A DNA stretch of 64,000 nucleotides from Gemmataceae bacterium (GCA_009692065.1 SHZY01000006.1:17391-81390); one strand, 5' to 3'. Numbered from the stretch's first letter, positions 45,901-54,450 are shown. Notes: generated by a model from the letters alone, not told the origin. Program-made: numbers and translations.

Positions 45901-46834
45901 GGGGCGGCAGCACTTCGACCAGGTGCCAGCTGCCAGCGCGCGGCGGAAACGCGCCGTCGTTGGCCAGCACGCGGAAGCGGAAGTTCCCGTACTGCTGCGT
46001 CATGTCGATGCGGGCCTCGAAGCTCCCCGACTCGCCGTCCTGGCTCCGCTTGATTTCGTAGGTCTGGTCGGTGCGGATCTGTCCATCGATCTCGACTCTG
46101 GCGTTTTTCGGGATTTGACCCTTGAGGTTGACCCGGATCGAATACGGCCTGCCCTTGGCGATCACGTCGCCTTTTCGGCTGCGCGGGTCGAGCTTGGCCC
46201 AGCCGCTGTCGTCCCCCTGCTGATCGACCAGATCGAGCGGCGCCTTCTTGGCAACGCTGATGCGCGTCCAGGTGTGCTCGCCGAACGGCTCGACGAAACG
46301 CCAAAAGGCAATCTGCGAGTACGAAGGAGTCTTCCAGGCCACCAGCCCGGCCAACAGCAGAGCACAAAACGCGCCGGCGCCAAAGAGCGCAGCAGCGCGG
46401 CGATCGAGGATGCGTGCGAAATCGAACCTGGCCGCCTTGTCGATCGTCTCCTTCATGGTCTTTTGCCGAAGTGCCTCGGAGCCCCCCAGGCGCTCTTGCT
46501 CTTCCGGCCCTTGCGTCAAGAATTGCACGGTGCTGGCCAGGGCGTCGTTGAGTTCGGGGTATTCTTCCTCGATGCGCAGCGCCAGGCTCAGGTCATCGCA
46601 CGGCTTGGCGAAGGGCCGAATGAGATAGCGATACGCGACGATGCCGCTGCCAACGAGCAAGCCGACCAGGAGGACGGCACGGACCAGGCTCGGCAAGTGA
46701 GTGTAGAAATCGAGCGTACCCACGAGGAGACCGACGCCAAAGACCAGGCCGACCAGAGCACTGACGCCCTGCCAGCCATCCAGCAGGCGCACTTTGAGGC
46801 GCAAAGACGCCAGGCGTTTCAAGATCGGGTTCAT
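42938..46834 (-). CDS. Very large coiled-coil membrane protein (DUF4175-like)
   Basis: Predicted 1,298 residues. Three membrane segments lie in the first 160 or so residues (two near 17-75 and one near 130-150). A beta-rich, Ig-like region of about 450 residues follows. Residues of about 600-1200 are a Lys/Glu/Gln-rich coiled coil with 'LEQIAKRQQSVRDALN'-type heptads. The layout matches DUF4175-type proteins that accompany MoxR/VWA operons. It should anchor in the membrane and extend a long coiled coil into the periplasm. The start at 46834 avoids residues encoded by a CCCAGGG repeat. Its stop overlaps the next gene's ATG. Confidence 0.88.
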   Translation of the reverse strand: MNPILKRLASLRLKVRLLDGWQGVSALVGLVFGVGLLVGTLDFYTHLPSLVRAVLLVGLLVGSGIVAYRYLIRPFAKPCDDLSLALRIEEEYPELNDALASTVQFLTQGPEEQERLGGSEALRQKTMKETIDKAARFDFARILDRRAAALFGAGAFCALLLAGLVAWKTPSYSQIAFWRFVEPFGEHTWTRISVAKKAPLDLVDQQGDDSGWAKLDPRSRKGDVIAKGRPYSIRVNLKGQIPKNARVEIDGQIRTDQTYEIKRSQDGESGSFEARIDMTQQYGNFRFRVLANDGAFPPRAGSWHLVEVLPPPTLVKLNGLPSPQLAVYPPAYTDLSPSVLEPGTRHLNLTAGSHVVLRAKASRPLEQAWIEYRPEGALIAPASVLTLLGQTNPLQAVAQVVGGSAVWGKVPARFEADRSVFQIDFTPWITGSYTLHLRDKDKLESSPDVADLKVNLDPLPMIKLLQPGSSATALPTADVAFKFLVTDELFAIKRVYVEYRKKGADGQPWETLDRVPLYEALDHGKLVPIFVSQLTGAARPAADLRLRYKKLEFGVVWSLRTQDFRNGDIISVEICAEDFCDIYPTREPGRSQAIELRIIGKQDLTSKIENQLAEIAKKIQAIEKIQHNAQDAVKDTRKEDKIDQRVRDNFIEKGVQQQREVRDHIGQDAKEGLRRDVGEIKRTLEENRLTGTQAYREATKIKGTLDAIAQQELQEIEPKLAEANADLAQNDKNPDKTKANLEQIAKRQQSVRDALNGLIKDINPQAKMQGLKQEVQDLIGKQEEIRQKLEELNNLKRVLDEDPQLTPEKRKTNENILRDQINEQRKDQQELENKMNKLLQEMKAAKQTFEKEDDHANAKKVEQAIQQAEPKFDPKQPDKKPITQQMKNVAEQLDGKTETPQKTLQQQERIQKNLEEVAKALEGRSEDATKQDIQDRKDTEKELDKITKKIEQLRNEAKKIDKIENKEERLKAKEELAKKHAELQDEINKMRHQLARLNEQRAADALNEAAKDLEKAGNDIKDGANPDQAQKEAKEKVQRAKQELQDAEEELARELLIKIHDQLEAIKIREIGSIERSENLHAKIMKKKIWTDAFLDTIEGNMEAQKGIAEETDVFKDKLKEAKVFHSLLEKAKEAMDKAVKVMDTRREEGLNRRENKFDDMELKDENEWHADTVKHQKVALQKIERLLDALKDEIKKPKKQLAQKDPMGDDEPKESQGGMQDRDGIPPTAQLKVLRAEQVDLNQKTEDFAKRNPDLTKLTEEQQRELAELSQEQERIHDLFRGLFPPQQPMPKEGDPK

Positions 46835-46880
46835 CGCGAGACCCCAAGAATTTGCCAGTGCTCCCTCAACCCTGCGGACG

Positions 46881-46938
46881 CCCAGGGGTGAGGTACACCG
46901 AACCCCTGGGATTCGAGGTACCTCATCCCAGGGCTTGC
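46881..46938. repeat. CCCAGGG/GGTGAGGTAC inverted repeat
   Basis: A left arm with AGGGGTGAGGTACACCGAA and a right arm ending GTACCTCATCCCAGGGCT form an imperfect hairpin. It is closely related to the perfect copy at 56315-56371. It lies between the double-VWA and coiled-coil genes, 16 bases after the former's stop. Confidence 0.82.
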
Positions 46939-46953
46939 CACGAATCAAATTCA

Positions 46954-49900
46954 CTATAACAGATGCTTCATTTTACGCAAAACCCATTCGGAGGTTAATA
47001 AGAAGACGACAATGGCGAGCGCCCACCACTGGTTCCACAAGAGGGTCGGCGGCGCGTTCGAGGCGATGCGCAGCTTTGGCCCGGGGGGCAGGCTTTCCAG
47101 CACGTCGTCGGCCTTGGCCAGCGTGACGTACAGGCCGTTCGTCTTGCCGGCCGCCAGGTCCATCTCGGCGCCGTCCATGCGCAGCTTGTCCAGCTCGCCC
47201 GGCGGCAGGATCACCAGCGCCTCGGCGCTGGGCTTCTCGCCGTCGGGTTGCATGGCGCTGACGTCGGGATTGGTCAAGCGGAAGCGGAACTTGCCTTCGC
47301 GCGTCTGGTCCCAGGTTCCTTCGTAGGTGCCCCAGCTGCCGTCGATCTTGCCGAGCCGCATATCGACCGGCGTCTCGCCGCCTTTGCCTCCGGGGGACTG
47401 GTAGGTCACGGTCACCTTGACTTCGGTTTTCTCGTTTAGCTTCGGCCCGTTCGGATTGCCGCCGCCCGGGGTGCTGTCGGGGAACTGCACCATGACCTTG
47501 ATCTTTTCGCCGACGAGGTAGGGCGTCTGCCGATCGAGCCGAAGGGTCGTCTTGGTGGAGCGCCCGCGCGACAGGTAGCGCATGTTCTGGATCCAGTAGT
47601 TGTTGTATTTCACCTCGTCCTCTCGGAGCCGCCAGCGCCAGCTCTCGTCGATGCCGAAGAACATGCTGCGCCCGGTGCCGACGAACTGCTGGACGATCAA
47701 CGGATGCCTGGGGTCCTGTCCCGGGCGCAAAGCCTGGGCCTTGACGTTCGGATCCGGATGAACGGCCAGGACCTCGGCAGCCGGCTTGATGCCATAACCG
47801 GTGGAATACCAGTAGATCGGGGTGAGGTTCTGCCAGATCCGAGCATTCTCGCCTTCGTCGGGACTGAAGCGGAACATCGGGTGCATGCGTCCCATCGAAG
47901 TCAGCTCGGGCCGGAGCCGCTCGACGCGGGCCACTTCCGGCGGCGGGTTGTTGTCGATGGGCTCGACCGGCAGTACATCGGCCAGTGCTGTCCCTTTGTA
48001 GCGGTGCGGATTGTACATTGCCCCTGCGACGAACAAGAGCCCGCCGCCCGGCTTGGCGGCCTTTTTGCCTTTCTCGTCCTCGCCGCGGACGTAGGCGACG
48101 ATGTTCTTGAGATTTCCTTGCAGCATCTTGTGTTTGGGATCGCAATCGCCCAGGATCAACACATCGTATTGGTTCAGCTCCGCCAGCGTCGGCGGAAAGA
48201 CTGATAGCGCCGTCTTGTCGGAGGCGGGCCAATCGTTGTCCGCGTCCAGAAGGAGCACTCTCGCCTCGATCGATTTTTGCTTTGGCTTTTTGTCCTTCTC
48301 GTCGGCCTCGCGCTCCAGGAGCGACTTGAGGAAGCGGAACTCATAGCGTGGCTGTCCCTCGACGTAGAGCACCTTGATCTGCTGCGGGTTGATCACCTCG
48401 ATGGTGCGCTCGATGCGCAGATTCCCCGTTGGGATCGGCTTCTCGTTCCCCTCGATCTTGGGGGGCACGACCTCGATGATGTAGGGATGCCGGCCCAGGT
48501 CCTTGGGCCGATCGCGGAGCCGGATGCGCACCGATTTCCCCGCCGGATCGACCTTCACCAATTCACTTGCGACTTCTCTTTCCTTGCCAGTTTTGTCCTT
48601 GACCTTGAGGACAACAGGCACGGTAAGGTCCTTGTAGCCGTGCCCGGTGAGGCGGACTTCGAAGATGGCGCTGTCGCCGAGATAGAGAGTGTCCTCGACA
48701 CTGAGGTCGTGCAGCTTGAGGTCGCGCTGATCGTGCTCGTCGCCCACGCCGATGAACAGGAGGGCGATCTCCTTCTGGGCGGCGTAGTCGGCAGCCTGCG
48801 ACAGCGTCTCGTCGCGGGTGGTGACGCCGTCGGTGAACATGATGACGCTGGAGAGAGCGGAGCCGCGGTAGTGGTCGATCACCTGCCGGACGGCAACACC
48901 GAGCCGGCTGTCCTGCCCCCATGGCTCAAGGCGCGCGAGCGCCTTGGCCGTGCGGTCGAGTTGGGCGGTGTCCTTGGCATCGACGAGTTCCCCCGCGTCG
49001 CCGCTCGGATCGCGCAGCTTGGTCGCCCGGCCCTGGAGGTCGAGGTGGAAGATGTGCACCTTCGAGCGATGCTTGGTCAAGAGCGTCTTGATCCAGTGCG
49101 GGTCGGGCTGGGCGAGGATGGCCTGCACCAGCTGCAGCCGGCTGGGGCGCCACTTGCCTGCGTTGATGTCGGCTCTCTGCTTTTCCCAGTAGCTCTTGCG
49201 CTGGCGCAGACCGTCTACCTCGGCCTTGATGTCGGCATCGTTCTGGGCGGCGGCGGACTTGGCGTCGATCTCGGTTTGCAAGACGTTGATCTTGTCCGCC
49301 AGCTCCGTGCGCAGCTTGCCGAGGATTTCGTCGGAGAGCTTCTTGACGCGTTTCATCACGTCAGCGTCCTGGATCGTATCCGACTCGCCCATGCTGCGCG
49401 TGTCGTCGATCAGCAGCACAACGTCCGGGAAGCCTTCGCGGTCGTAGTGCAGTTCCGGCCTGCGCAGGAGGAACCAGACCGCGAACAGGATCAGATAGAG
49501 ACGCAGCGCGCCCAGGAGCAACTTGTAAGCGAGCGCCACACGCGGCGCCTCGGCCTTGTAGATGAAGAAGATCGTGATGATGCCGGCGATCGTGAACAGG
49601 GCCAGGTACCAGACCTCATTGCCTGGCATGCCGAACAGGAACGGCATCTTCTCGTACGTCCAGCGTGAGCCTTCACCTGCCTGCAACTTCTCCACGCCGA
49701 GTCCCGATTCGGCCCAGCTGCGCAGGATCTCAGGCAAGAACCCGAGGAAGTCGCCCGTGTAAATCTCATGGGCAATGATGAGTGCGCCGATGCCGAAGAG
49801 AATCGTGGCCAGCACCGCGATGACCGCGGCAACCAGCGTGCTCGTCGGCCCGGGCGGCGCGTTCGACAGCGCCCCTTCGGTCGTCGTGTAATGGCCGAAG

Positions 49901-52359
49901 TACCACGCCAGGAAGATCTCCAGGAACAAAAGCCCCAGCACCAGCAACAGGGCGGCGTTCGCCAGGTCGGGGCCGAAGGGCAGTGCAATGTCGATCGGGT
50001 TGGGATCCACCGGCGCGCTCCCCAGCACGGCCTCGCGGGCATCGCGCACGATCTTGAAGGTCCAGCCGGGATAGCCGTCCTTGAGCTTCGTTTCCTCGAT
50101 GCGGGTCAGATCGCTTTCCGAACCCTTCTGGTCGGCCGAAGCCGTCGGCACGTTGACGGCGAACGGAATCTCATGCCCGCTGGGAGTTTCGATGCGATAG
50201 ACGCCGGCGAAATCGGTCTCGGCCCAGCGGACGAGATTGATGTCGTCGATCAGCTGGGTCTTGATCGATTCGGGCTTCATGCCGTCGATCTCGGCAGGAT
50301 ACTTGAGCACAACGCTGACTTCGGCGCCGCCGGGCAGATAGGTTTCGAGCAAACCGCCGACGGTCTGACTCTGCTCGCGCAGTCTGCCGGTGACGGCGAG
50401 GCGAGTCAGTTCGTGCATCATGGCGCCGAAGCTCGGCGAGCCGGGCCAGCTGGTCCAGTCCATGTTGGCGGTCGAAGTTAGGAGGATGACTTTGCCGCGA
50501 TAGCGCGCCGGCTGGCGCTCGACGCGCTGTCCCGGCCTGAGCGCGGGCCCCGCCGGCTGCTGCCCGCTGCGCAACGGGGGGTTCCACTCGATAATGGCTG
50601 GCTTATCCACCGGCAGCGTGGCGTCGCGTTTCACTTTCTCCAAATTCGCGACTTCCGGCATGAACGACAGCACGGTCCGGCCCTTACTTCCCTCGGCCAG
50701 CACGTACTGGCGGAAGCGGGCCGTCCGCAAAGTCAGGCGATCTTGCTCGTCGCTGAACGCTTGCAAGGGCGCCGTGCCAAAAGCGTTGTCATCGGAGTTC
50801 GAAAAATAGAAGTGATGGTCCGCCGGCGCAGCGATCTTCTTCATTAGCTTGGCCGGCAGAATCCCCTGGTCGTTCTTGTGCAAGAGGTCGTTATAGCGAT
50901 CGAGGTTCTCCGCCGCCTTGTCGCCCAAGGTCACAACGAAGCCGCCGCCGCGGCGCAGATGGGTGTCGAGTTTTCGCACGTCGTTGACGCCGAATTGGCC
51001 GACATCGCACCAGTAGATGCAATCGTACGTCGCCAGTTTTTCTTCGGTCATGTCCGAGAATTCGGTCGGACTGACCACCCGGGGGCGCAACGGCATCCAC
51101 TTCGGCTCGGTGCCCATCGGAAACGGGTTGAGCGTGAGCCGAATGTACTCGGTCGCCCGCTCGAAGCGATCCGCCGACGGTTTGCCGTTGACGAGCAGAA
51201 CGGGGATTTCGTTGCGCACGGTGATGATGATGGTGCGGGCATCGTCCTCGGGGAGCGGGTCGCCGGCGATTTTCACCTGGACGGCATAAGTGCCCGGCGC
51301 GGGAAATTTGACGTTGTTGAAGGTGTAGATTTGCTGGCCGTGGGCGTCGACGCTGCGGGTCTCCTGGCCGTTGACGCGCATTTGCAGCGGGGCGTCGTTG
51401 GCGGTTTCCTTCGCCTTGCCGATCAGCAGTTCCGCGCGCACGTCCTTGGCGGCCGCGGCGCCGAAGTTCTTCACGGTGGCGAACAGCGTGAGGTCCATGC
51501 CGGCGGTCACGTACGGCGTTTGGCTCATGTCGAATTCGATGTTGGTCACCGCGACGTTGCCGGAGTCGGTGGGCGGGCCGCAATCGACGAATACCGTGGT
51601 CGCCTTGTGCTTCTGTTCGATTTCGAGATAGGCGCTCTTCTCCTTGTTTTCCGCCTCGGTCTTGAGGTCGGAAGGCAGCGCGCCCATCCAGGTCGATTGC
51701 TGCATATCGGTGAAGAAATAGACCGCCTGGGCGGGGAAGCGTCCCTTCGTCTCGCCGAGCTTCGAAGCGATCATGCTCAAGGCCGACGGCAGCGAGGCGT
51801 TGCCATGGCTTGGCTTGATGTTTTCGATCTCGCGGGAAACCTTGCGCGCGTCCTGCGAGGCTTCGCCGACGAGCCAGGTCGGATTATCCTTGAGGATGAG
51901 CACGCTGTAGCCGTCGCCGGACGGGTTGTCCTGAATCTTCTTGAGCGCCAGTTGCCGGGCTTTTTCGAAGGCGGTCACGCCGCCTTCGACTTTTTGATTC
52001 ATGCTGAGCGAAGCATCCAGGATGATGACGTGATGCACGCGATGTTGCCGATTGGACTTGCCCTGCCCGAACTTACTGAAGCCGCAGAACGCCCAGACAT
52101 CTTCCGCCCACGGCATGACAGCGGACATGGCGAGGATAACGAGCGCGAGAATCGCCATCCGGCACAAGAGCAACAGGAGTTGTTCGACGCGCATGCGCTT
52201 GCGCGTCTGTTTCTGAGCCGCGAGCAGGAACTTCATGGCCGCCCACGGCACGATCTTGTAACGGCGGCGGTTGATCAGGTGGATGATGACCGGGATGGCG
52301 ATCGCGCCGGCGGCGACGCCGATTGCGGGCCACATTGGTAGGAATGCGAATAACATCAT
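46954..52359 (-). CDS. Double VWA membrane protein (BatA-type fused to a second VWA protein)
   Basis: Predicted 1,801 residues. The N-terminus is BatA-like: a membrane helix, then 'HLINRRRYKIVPWAAMKFLL' and a second helix. The first VWA domain has MIDAS residues in 'VIILDASLSMN' (Asp 115, Ser 117, Ser 119). Beta-rich and ThuA/glutamine-amidotransferase-like segments follow. Four or five helices near 815-965 link to a second VWA domain whose MIDAS motif is 'VVLLIDDTRSMGES' (about 980-993). A second amidotransferase-like region ('VLYVEGQPRYEFRFLKSL') and a C-terminal membrane helix end the protein. Elsewhere in planctomycetes these halves are often separate genes; no stop codon interrupts them here. 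The start at 52359 is the first ATG of the helix. Confidence 0.92.
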   Translation of the reverse strand: MMLFAFLPMWPAIGVAAGAIAIPVIIHLINRRRYKIVPWAAMKFLLAAQKQTRKRMRVEQLLLLLCRMAILALVILAMSAVMPWAEDVWAFCGFSKFGQGKSNRQHRVHHVIILDASLSMNQKVEGGVTAFEKARQLALKKIQDNPSGDGYSVLILKDNPTWLVGEASQDARKVSREIENIKPSHGNASLPSALSMIASKLGETKGRFPAQAVYFFTDMQQSTWMGALPSDLKTEAENKEKSAYLEIEQKHKATTVFVDCGPPTDSGNVAVTNIEFDMSQTPYVTAGMDLTLFATVKNFGAAAAKDVRAELLIGKAKETANDAPLQMRVNGQETRSVDAHGQQIYTFNNVKFPAPGTYAVQVKIAGDPLPEDDARTIIITVRNEIPVLLVNGKPSADRFERATEYIRLTLNPFPMGTEPKWMPLRPRVVSPTEFSDMTEEKLATYDCIYWCDVGQFGVNDVRKLDTHLRRGGGFVVTLGDKAAENLDRYNDLLHKNDQGILPAKLMKKIAAPADHHFYFSNSDDNAFGTAPLQAFSDEQDRLTLRTARFRQYVLAEGSKGRTVLSFMPEVANLEKVKRDATLPVDKPAIIEWNPPLRSGQQPAGPALRPGQRVERQPARYRGKVILLTSTANMDWTSWPGSPSFGAMMHELTRLAVTGRLREQSQTVGGLLETYLPGGAEVSVVLKYPAEIDGMKPESIKTQLIDDINLVRWAETDFAGVYRIETPSGHEIPFAVNVPTASADQKGSESDLTRIEETKLKDGYPGWTFKIVRDAREAVLGSAPVDPNPIDIALPFGPDLANAALLLVLGLLFLEIFLAWYFGHYTTTEGALSNAPPGPTSTLVAAVIAVLATILFGIGALIIAHEIYTGDFLGFLPEILRSWAESGLGVEKLQAGEGSRWTYEKMPFLFGMPGNEVWYLALFTIAGIITIFFIYKAEAPRVALAYKLLLGALRLYLILFAVWFLLRRPELHYDREGFPDVVLLIDDTRSMGESDTIQDADVMKRVKKLSDEILGKLRTELADKINVLQTEIDAKSAAAQNDADIKAEVDGLRQRKSYWEKQRADINAGKWRPSRLQLVQAILAQPDPHWIKTLLTKHRSKVHIFHLDLQGRATKLRDPSGDAGELVDAKDTAQLDRTAKALARLEPWGQDSRLGVAVRQVIDHYRGSALSSVIMFTDGVTTRDETLSQAADYAAQKEIALLFIGVGDEHDQRDLKLHDLSVEDTLYLGDSAIFEVRLTGHGYKDLTVPVVLKVKDKTGKEREVASELVKVDPAGKSVRIRLRDRPKDLGRHPYIIEVVPPKIEGNEKPIPTGNLRIERTIEVINPQQIKVLYVEGQPRYEFRFLKSLLEREADEKDKKPKQKSIEARVLLLDADNDWPASDKTALSVFPPTLAELNQYDVLILGDCDPKHKMLQGNLKNIVAYVRGEDEKGKKAAKPGGGLLFVAGAMYNPHRYKGTALADVLPVEPIDNNPPPEVARVERLRPELTSMGRMHPMFRFSPDEGENARIWQNLTPIYWYSTGYGIKPAAEVLAVHPDPNVKAQALRPGQDPRHPLIVQQFVGTGRSMFFGIDESWRWRLREDEVKYNNYWIQNMRYLSRGRSTKTTLRLDRQTPYLVGEKIKVMVQFPDSTPGGGNPNGPKLNEKTEVKVTVTYQSPGGKGGETPVDMRLGKIDGSWGTYEGTWDQTREGKFRFRLTNPDVSAMQPDGEKPSAEALVILPPGELDKLRMDGAEMDLAAGKTNGLYVTLAKADDVLESLPPGPKLRIASNAPPTLLWNQWWALAIVVFLLTSEWVLRKMKHLL

Positions 52360-52363
52360 GATC

Positions 52364-52397
52364 TTAGTCCGTAGTCCGTAGTCCGTAGTCCGTAGTT
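52364..52397. repeat. TAGTCCGTAGTCC tandem repeat, left flank of the four-helix-bundle gene
   Basis: Five or so tandem TAGTCCG units begin five bases upstream of the double-VWA start. The inverted partner is at 52831-52850; together they enclose the gene at 52425-52808. Confidence 0.85.
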
Positions 52398-52424
52398 CAA
52401 AGCCGGAGTTCGGATCGCAAGGGA

Positions 52425-52808
52425 TCAGTTGTGGGGTTTCTCCGTCTGCTTCGGTCCGATCGAACGTAGGTAGGCGTTCAACATCGGCGAGAGGTTGTCG
52501 ATCAGAGGTTTCAAGGCTGCCGTTTGATCCGCGGTCAACAAACTTCGCTTGTACGCGCGCCGGAGCCAATGTTGCGTTTCGTAGAGAGAACCGCGCGCAA
52601 TGCGAACAAAACGTCGATTATCCTGAAAACTACCACGCCCTGAGCCTTCCGCGATATTCGCGCCGATTCTATCGGCCGAGCGTATTAACTGTTTTCCCAC
52701 GGTATCCCGAGCCAGGGCTGCCCATCGGTTCACGATCTCCCAAACCAAGTCAGCGATTTGCTCGGAGAGCTGATAAACGCGCAGGTTCTCGAAATTCGTC
52801 CGGGCCAT
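52425..52808 (-). CDS. Four-helix-bundle protein (S23/IVP-like)
   Basis: Predicted 127 residues. 'NFENLRVYQLSEQIADLVWE' opens the protein, followed by 'IRSADRIGANIAEGSGRGS' and 'RIARGSLYETQHWLRRA', the signature of the TIGR02436/S23 four-helix-bundle family. Members are encoded within 23S rRNA intervening sequences in some bacteria and as free-standing genes in many others; their function is not settled. The start at 52808 gives the canonical 'MARTNFENLRVY'. No rRNA gene is near. It interrupts the DUF58/double-VWA gene order and is bracketed by inverted TAGTCC repeats. Confidence 0.9.
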   Translation of the reverse strand: MARTNFENLRVYQLSEQIADLVWEIVNRWAALARDTVGKQLIRSADRIGANIAEGSGRGSFQDNRRFVRIARGSLYETQHWLRRAYKRSLLTADQTAALKPLIDNLSPMLNAYLRSIGPKQTEKPHN

Positions 52809-52830
52809 GTGCCACCTCCGCATTTGCCAC

Positions 52831-52850
52831 TGACTACGGACCACGGACTA
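52831..52850. repeat. Inverted TAGTCC repeat, right flank of the four-helix-bundle gene
   Basis: TGACTACGGACCACGGACTA is the complement of the 52364-52397 array. Its last three bases form the TAG stop of the DUF58 gene (minus strand). Confidence 0.85.
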
Positions 52851-53762
52851 GCGTGAGCGCTTTTGCCGATGCGCCAAATAACTCGACATCGCCACATTCA
52901 ATGGCGTATCGGTGCGGAGTTGCACGTAATCGATGTTCTGATTCCGGCAGCCCTTCTTAAGCTGGAGCAGGAACCCCTCGATCTGCTCGAGGTAACCCTT
53001 GCGCAGCGAGCGCGGGTCGGTCAGCAGGTCCGGAAACTGCTCCATGCCGCGGAAGAGCGTCGATTCCTGGAACGGGAATGTGACCTCCGCCTCGTCGAGG
53101 ATGTTCCACAGCACAACTTCGTGTCGCTTGTGTCTTAGATGCTTCAGGCCCGACAGGATCGGCTCGACATCCTCGAACATGTCGCTCAAGAGAAAGATGA
53201 TCGAGCGGCGATTGATGCGCTCGGCCATGTCGTGAAAGAGCGGGGCCATGTTCGACTTTTCCTTGCCGACCCCGCGATTCATGATGTGGACCATCTCCTT
53301 GAGCTGCGACATCTGGCTCGACGGCTTCATAAAGGAGCGGACTTGCGAGTCGAAGGTGACGAAGCCGACCGCGTCCGCCTGGTGCAGGACCATGTACGCC
53401 AGCGCCGCCGCCGACATGCAGGCGTAATCGTATTTCGACATGCCGTCGATGGAGCCATACTTCATCGATTCGCTGGCGTCGAGCATGATCCAGCAGACGA
53501 GGTTGGTTTCCTCCTCGTACTGTTTGATGCAAAAGCGTCCGGTGCGGCCCCAGACCTTCCAGTCGAGGTGCTTGATGTCGTCGCCGGGGACGTATTCGCG
53601 ATGCTGGGCGAACTCGACGGAGAAGCCGTGATAGGGGCTCTTGTGCTGTCCGGAGAGATAGCCCTCGACGATGAGCCGCGCCTTGAGTTCGAGGCTGCGC
53701 ACCTTGGCGAGGGTCCGCGGGTCCAGGTATTTGCGGGGGTCGTCTTTGATTGTGTGGGCCAT
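52848..53762 (-). CDS. DUF58-family VWA-like protein
   Basis: Predicted 304 residues. The DUF58 core 'EFAQHREYVPGDDIKHLDWK' is followed by 'WIMLDASESMKYGS', a MIDAS-type DxSxS metal site. 'RSIIFLLSDMFEDVEPIL' is the second conserved block. No membrane helix is present, so it is cytoplasmic. DUF58 proteins are regular neighbours of MoxR ATPases and likely link the ATPase to membrane VWA proteins. Its TAG stop is supplied by the TAGTCC repeat. Confidence 0.94.
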   Translation of the reverse strand: MAHTIKDDPRKYLDPRTLAKVRSLELKARLIVEGYLSGQHKSPYHGFSVEFAQHREYVPGDDIKHLDWKVWGRTGRFCIKQYEEETNLVCWIMLDASESMKYGSIDGMSKYDYACMSAAALAYMVLHQADAVGFVTFDSQVRSFMKPSSQMSQLKEMVHIMNRGVGKEKSNMAPLFHDMAERINRRSIIFLLSDMFEDVEPILSGLKHLRHKRHEVVLWNILDEAEVTFPFQESTLFRGMEQFPDLLTDPRSLRKGYLEQIEGFLLQLKKGCRNQNIDYVQLRTDTPLNVAMSSYLAHRQKRSR

Positions 53763-53809
53763 GTTGGGGGTTCCGGTTTGTTTACGTTTAGCGCCCGCGC
53801 GGCGCCGGA

Positions 53810-54409
53810 TTAGCGAATGATCTTGCAGTCCGGCAGGGCCTTTCGCAGCTCTGCCACGCCGGCGTCCGTCACCTCCATTCCGGAAAGGTCCAGCGTGTGC
53901 AAGCTCTTGAGGCCGGCCAGCTCCTTCAACCCCGCGTCCGTCACCTCCATTCCGGAAAGGTCCAGCGTGTGCAAGCTCTTGAGGCTGGCCAGCTCCTTCA
54001 ACCCCGCGTCCGTCACCTCCGTGCCGCCAAGGATCAGCCCGAAGGGCGCTGCAGGGACCGGTAGCTTGGCCACGACCCCATCCTTCCAGGAAAACAGGAA
54101 CGCCGGCACCGCGTCAGCCAGCCCAGTCGCCTTATCTTGAAAATCAAGGCCGCCGTTCGAAGCTAGCCCCACCCAGCCGGCCTCGGCCCCGGCCTTTTGC
54201 CAGGCCCCGACGATCTCCTTGGGCAGCGGCTGGGGTGGATCTTGTTTCGGCGGCTGCCCCGCCCCAGCCGGGGCCGCGACGATCTCCTTGGGCAGCGGCT
54301 GGGTTGGGTCCTGTTTTGGCGGTTGCTCCGCCCTATTACAACCCGGCATAGTGCCGCTGGCCAGCAGCAAGAGTACGGTGAGTGGAGCCGAGAAACTTCG
54401 TGCTTGCAT
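53810..54409 (-). CDS. Lipoprotein with leucine-rich and Pro-rich tandem repeats
   Basis: Predicted 199 residues. The start at 54409 gives a lipoprotein signal ending 'LLASGTMPGC'. Two copies of a 23-residue Pro-rich unit ('PPKQDP.QPLPKEIV') follow. A globular middle ('GGLDFQDKATGLADA') leads to leucine-rich repeats with the 24-residue unit 'LKSLHTLDLSGMEVTDAGLK'. The repeats are almost identical at the DNA level, which points to recent homogenisation or expansion. The TAA stop lies in a half-copy of the TTAGCG hairpin family. It is in the MoxR operon, between a small protein and DUF58. Confidence 0.87.
   Translation of the reverse strand: MQARSFSAPLTVLLLLASGTMPGCNRAEQPPKQDPTQPLPKEIVAAPAGAGQPPKQDPPQPLPKEIVGAWQKAGAEAGWVGLASNGGLDFQDKATGLADAVPAFLFSWKDGVVAKLPVPAAPFGLILGGTEVTDAGLKELASLKSLHTLDLSGMEVTDAGLKELAGLKSLHTLDLSGMEVTDAGVAELRKALPDCKIIR
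53862..54022. repeat. 72-bp tandem repeat (leucine-rich region)
   Basis: Units at 53862-53933 and 53934-54005 differ by only a base or two, and a partial third unit runs to about 54022. Each unit is one leucine-rich repeat of 24 residues. Confidence 0.92.
54208..54345. repeat. 69-bp tandem repeat (Pro-rich region)
   Basis: Two units with a 69-base period, starting at about 54208 and 54277 (CGACGATCTCCTTGGGCAGC), encode the 23-residue Pro-rich repeats of the lipoprotein. Confidence 0.85.
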
Positions 54410-54450
54410 GAGGTGTCTCCTGGATCGTTTACGGACGAGCCGCCAACGAA

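Noticed and set aside
52364..52397. Tandem TAGTCCG units considered as a CRISPR array
   Set aside because: Units are 7-8 bases with no unique spacers and no cas genes in the window.
52425..52808. The four-helix-bundle gene as part of a 23S rRNA intervening sequence
   Set aside because: No rRNA sequence flanks it.
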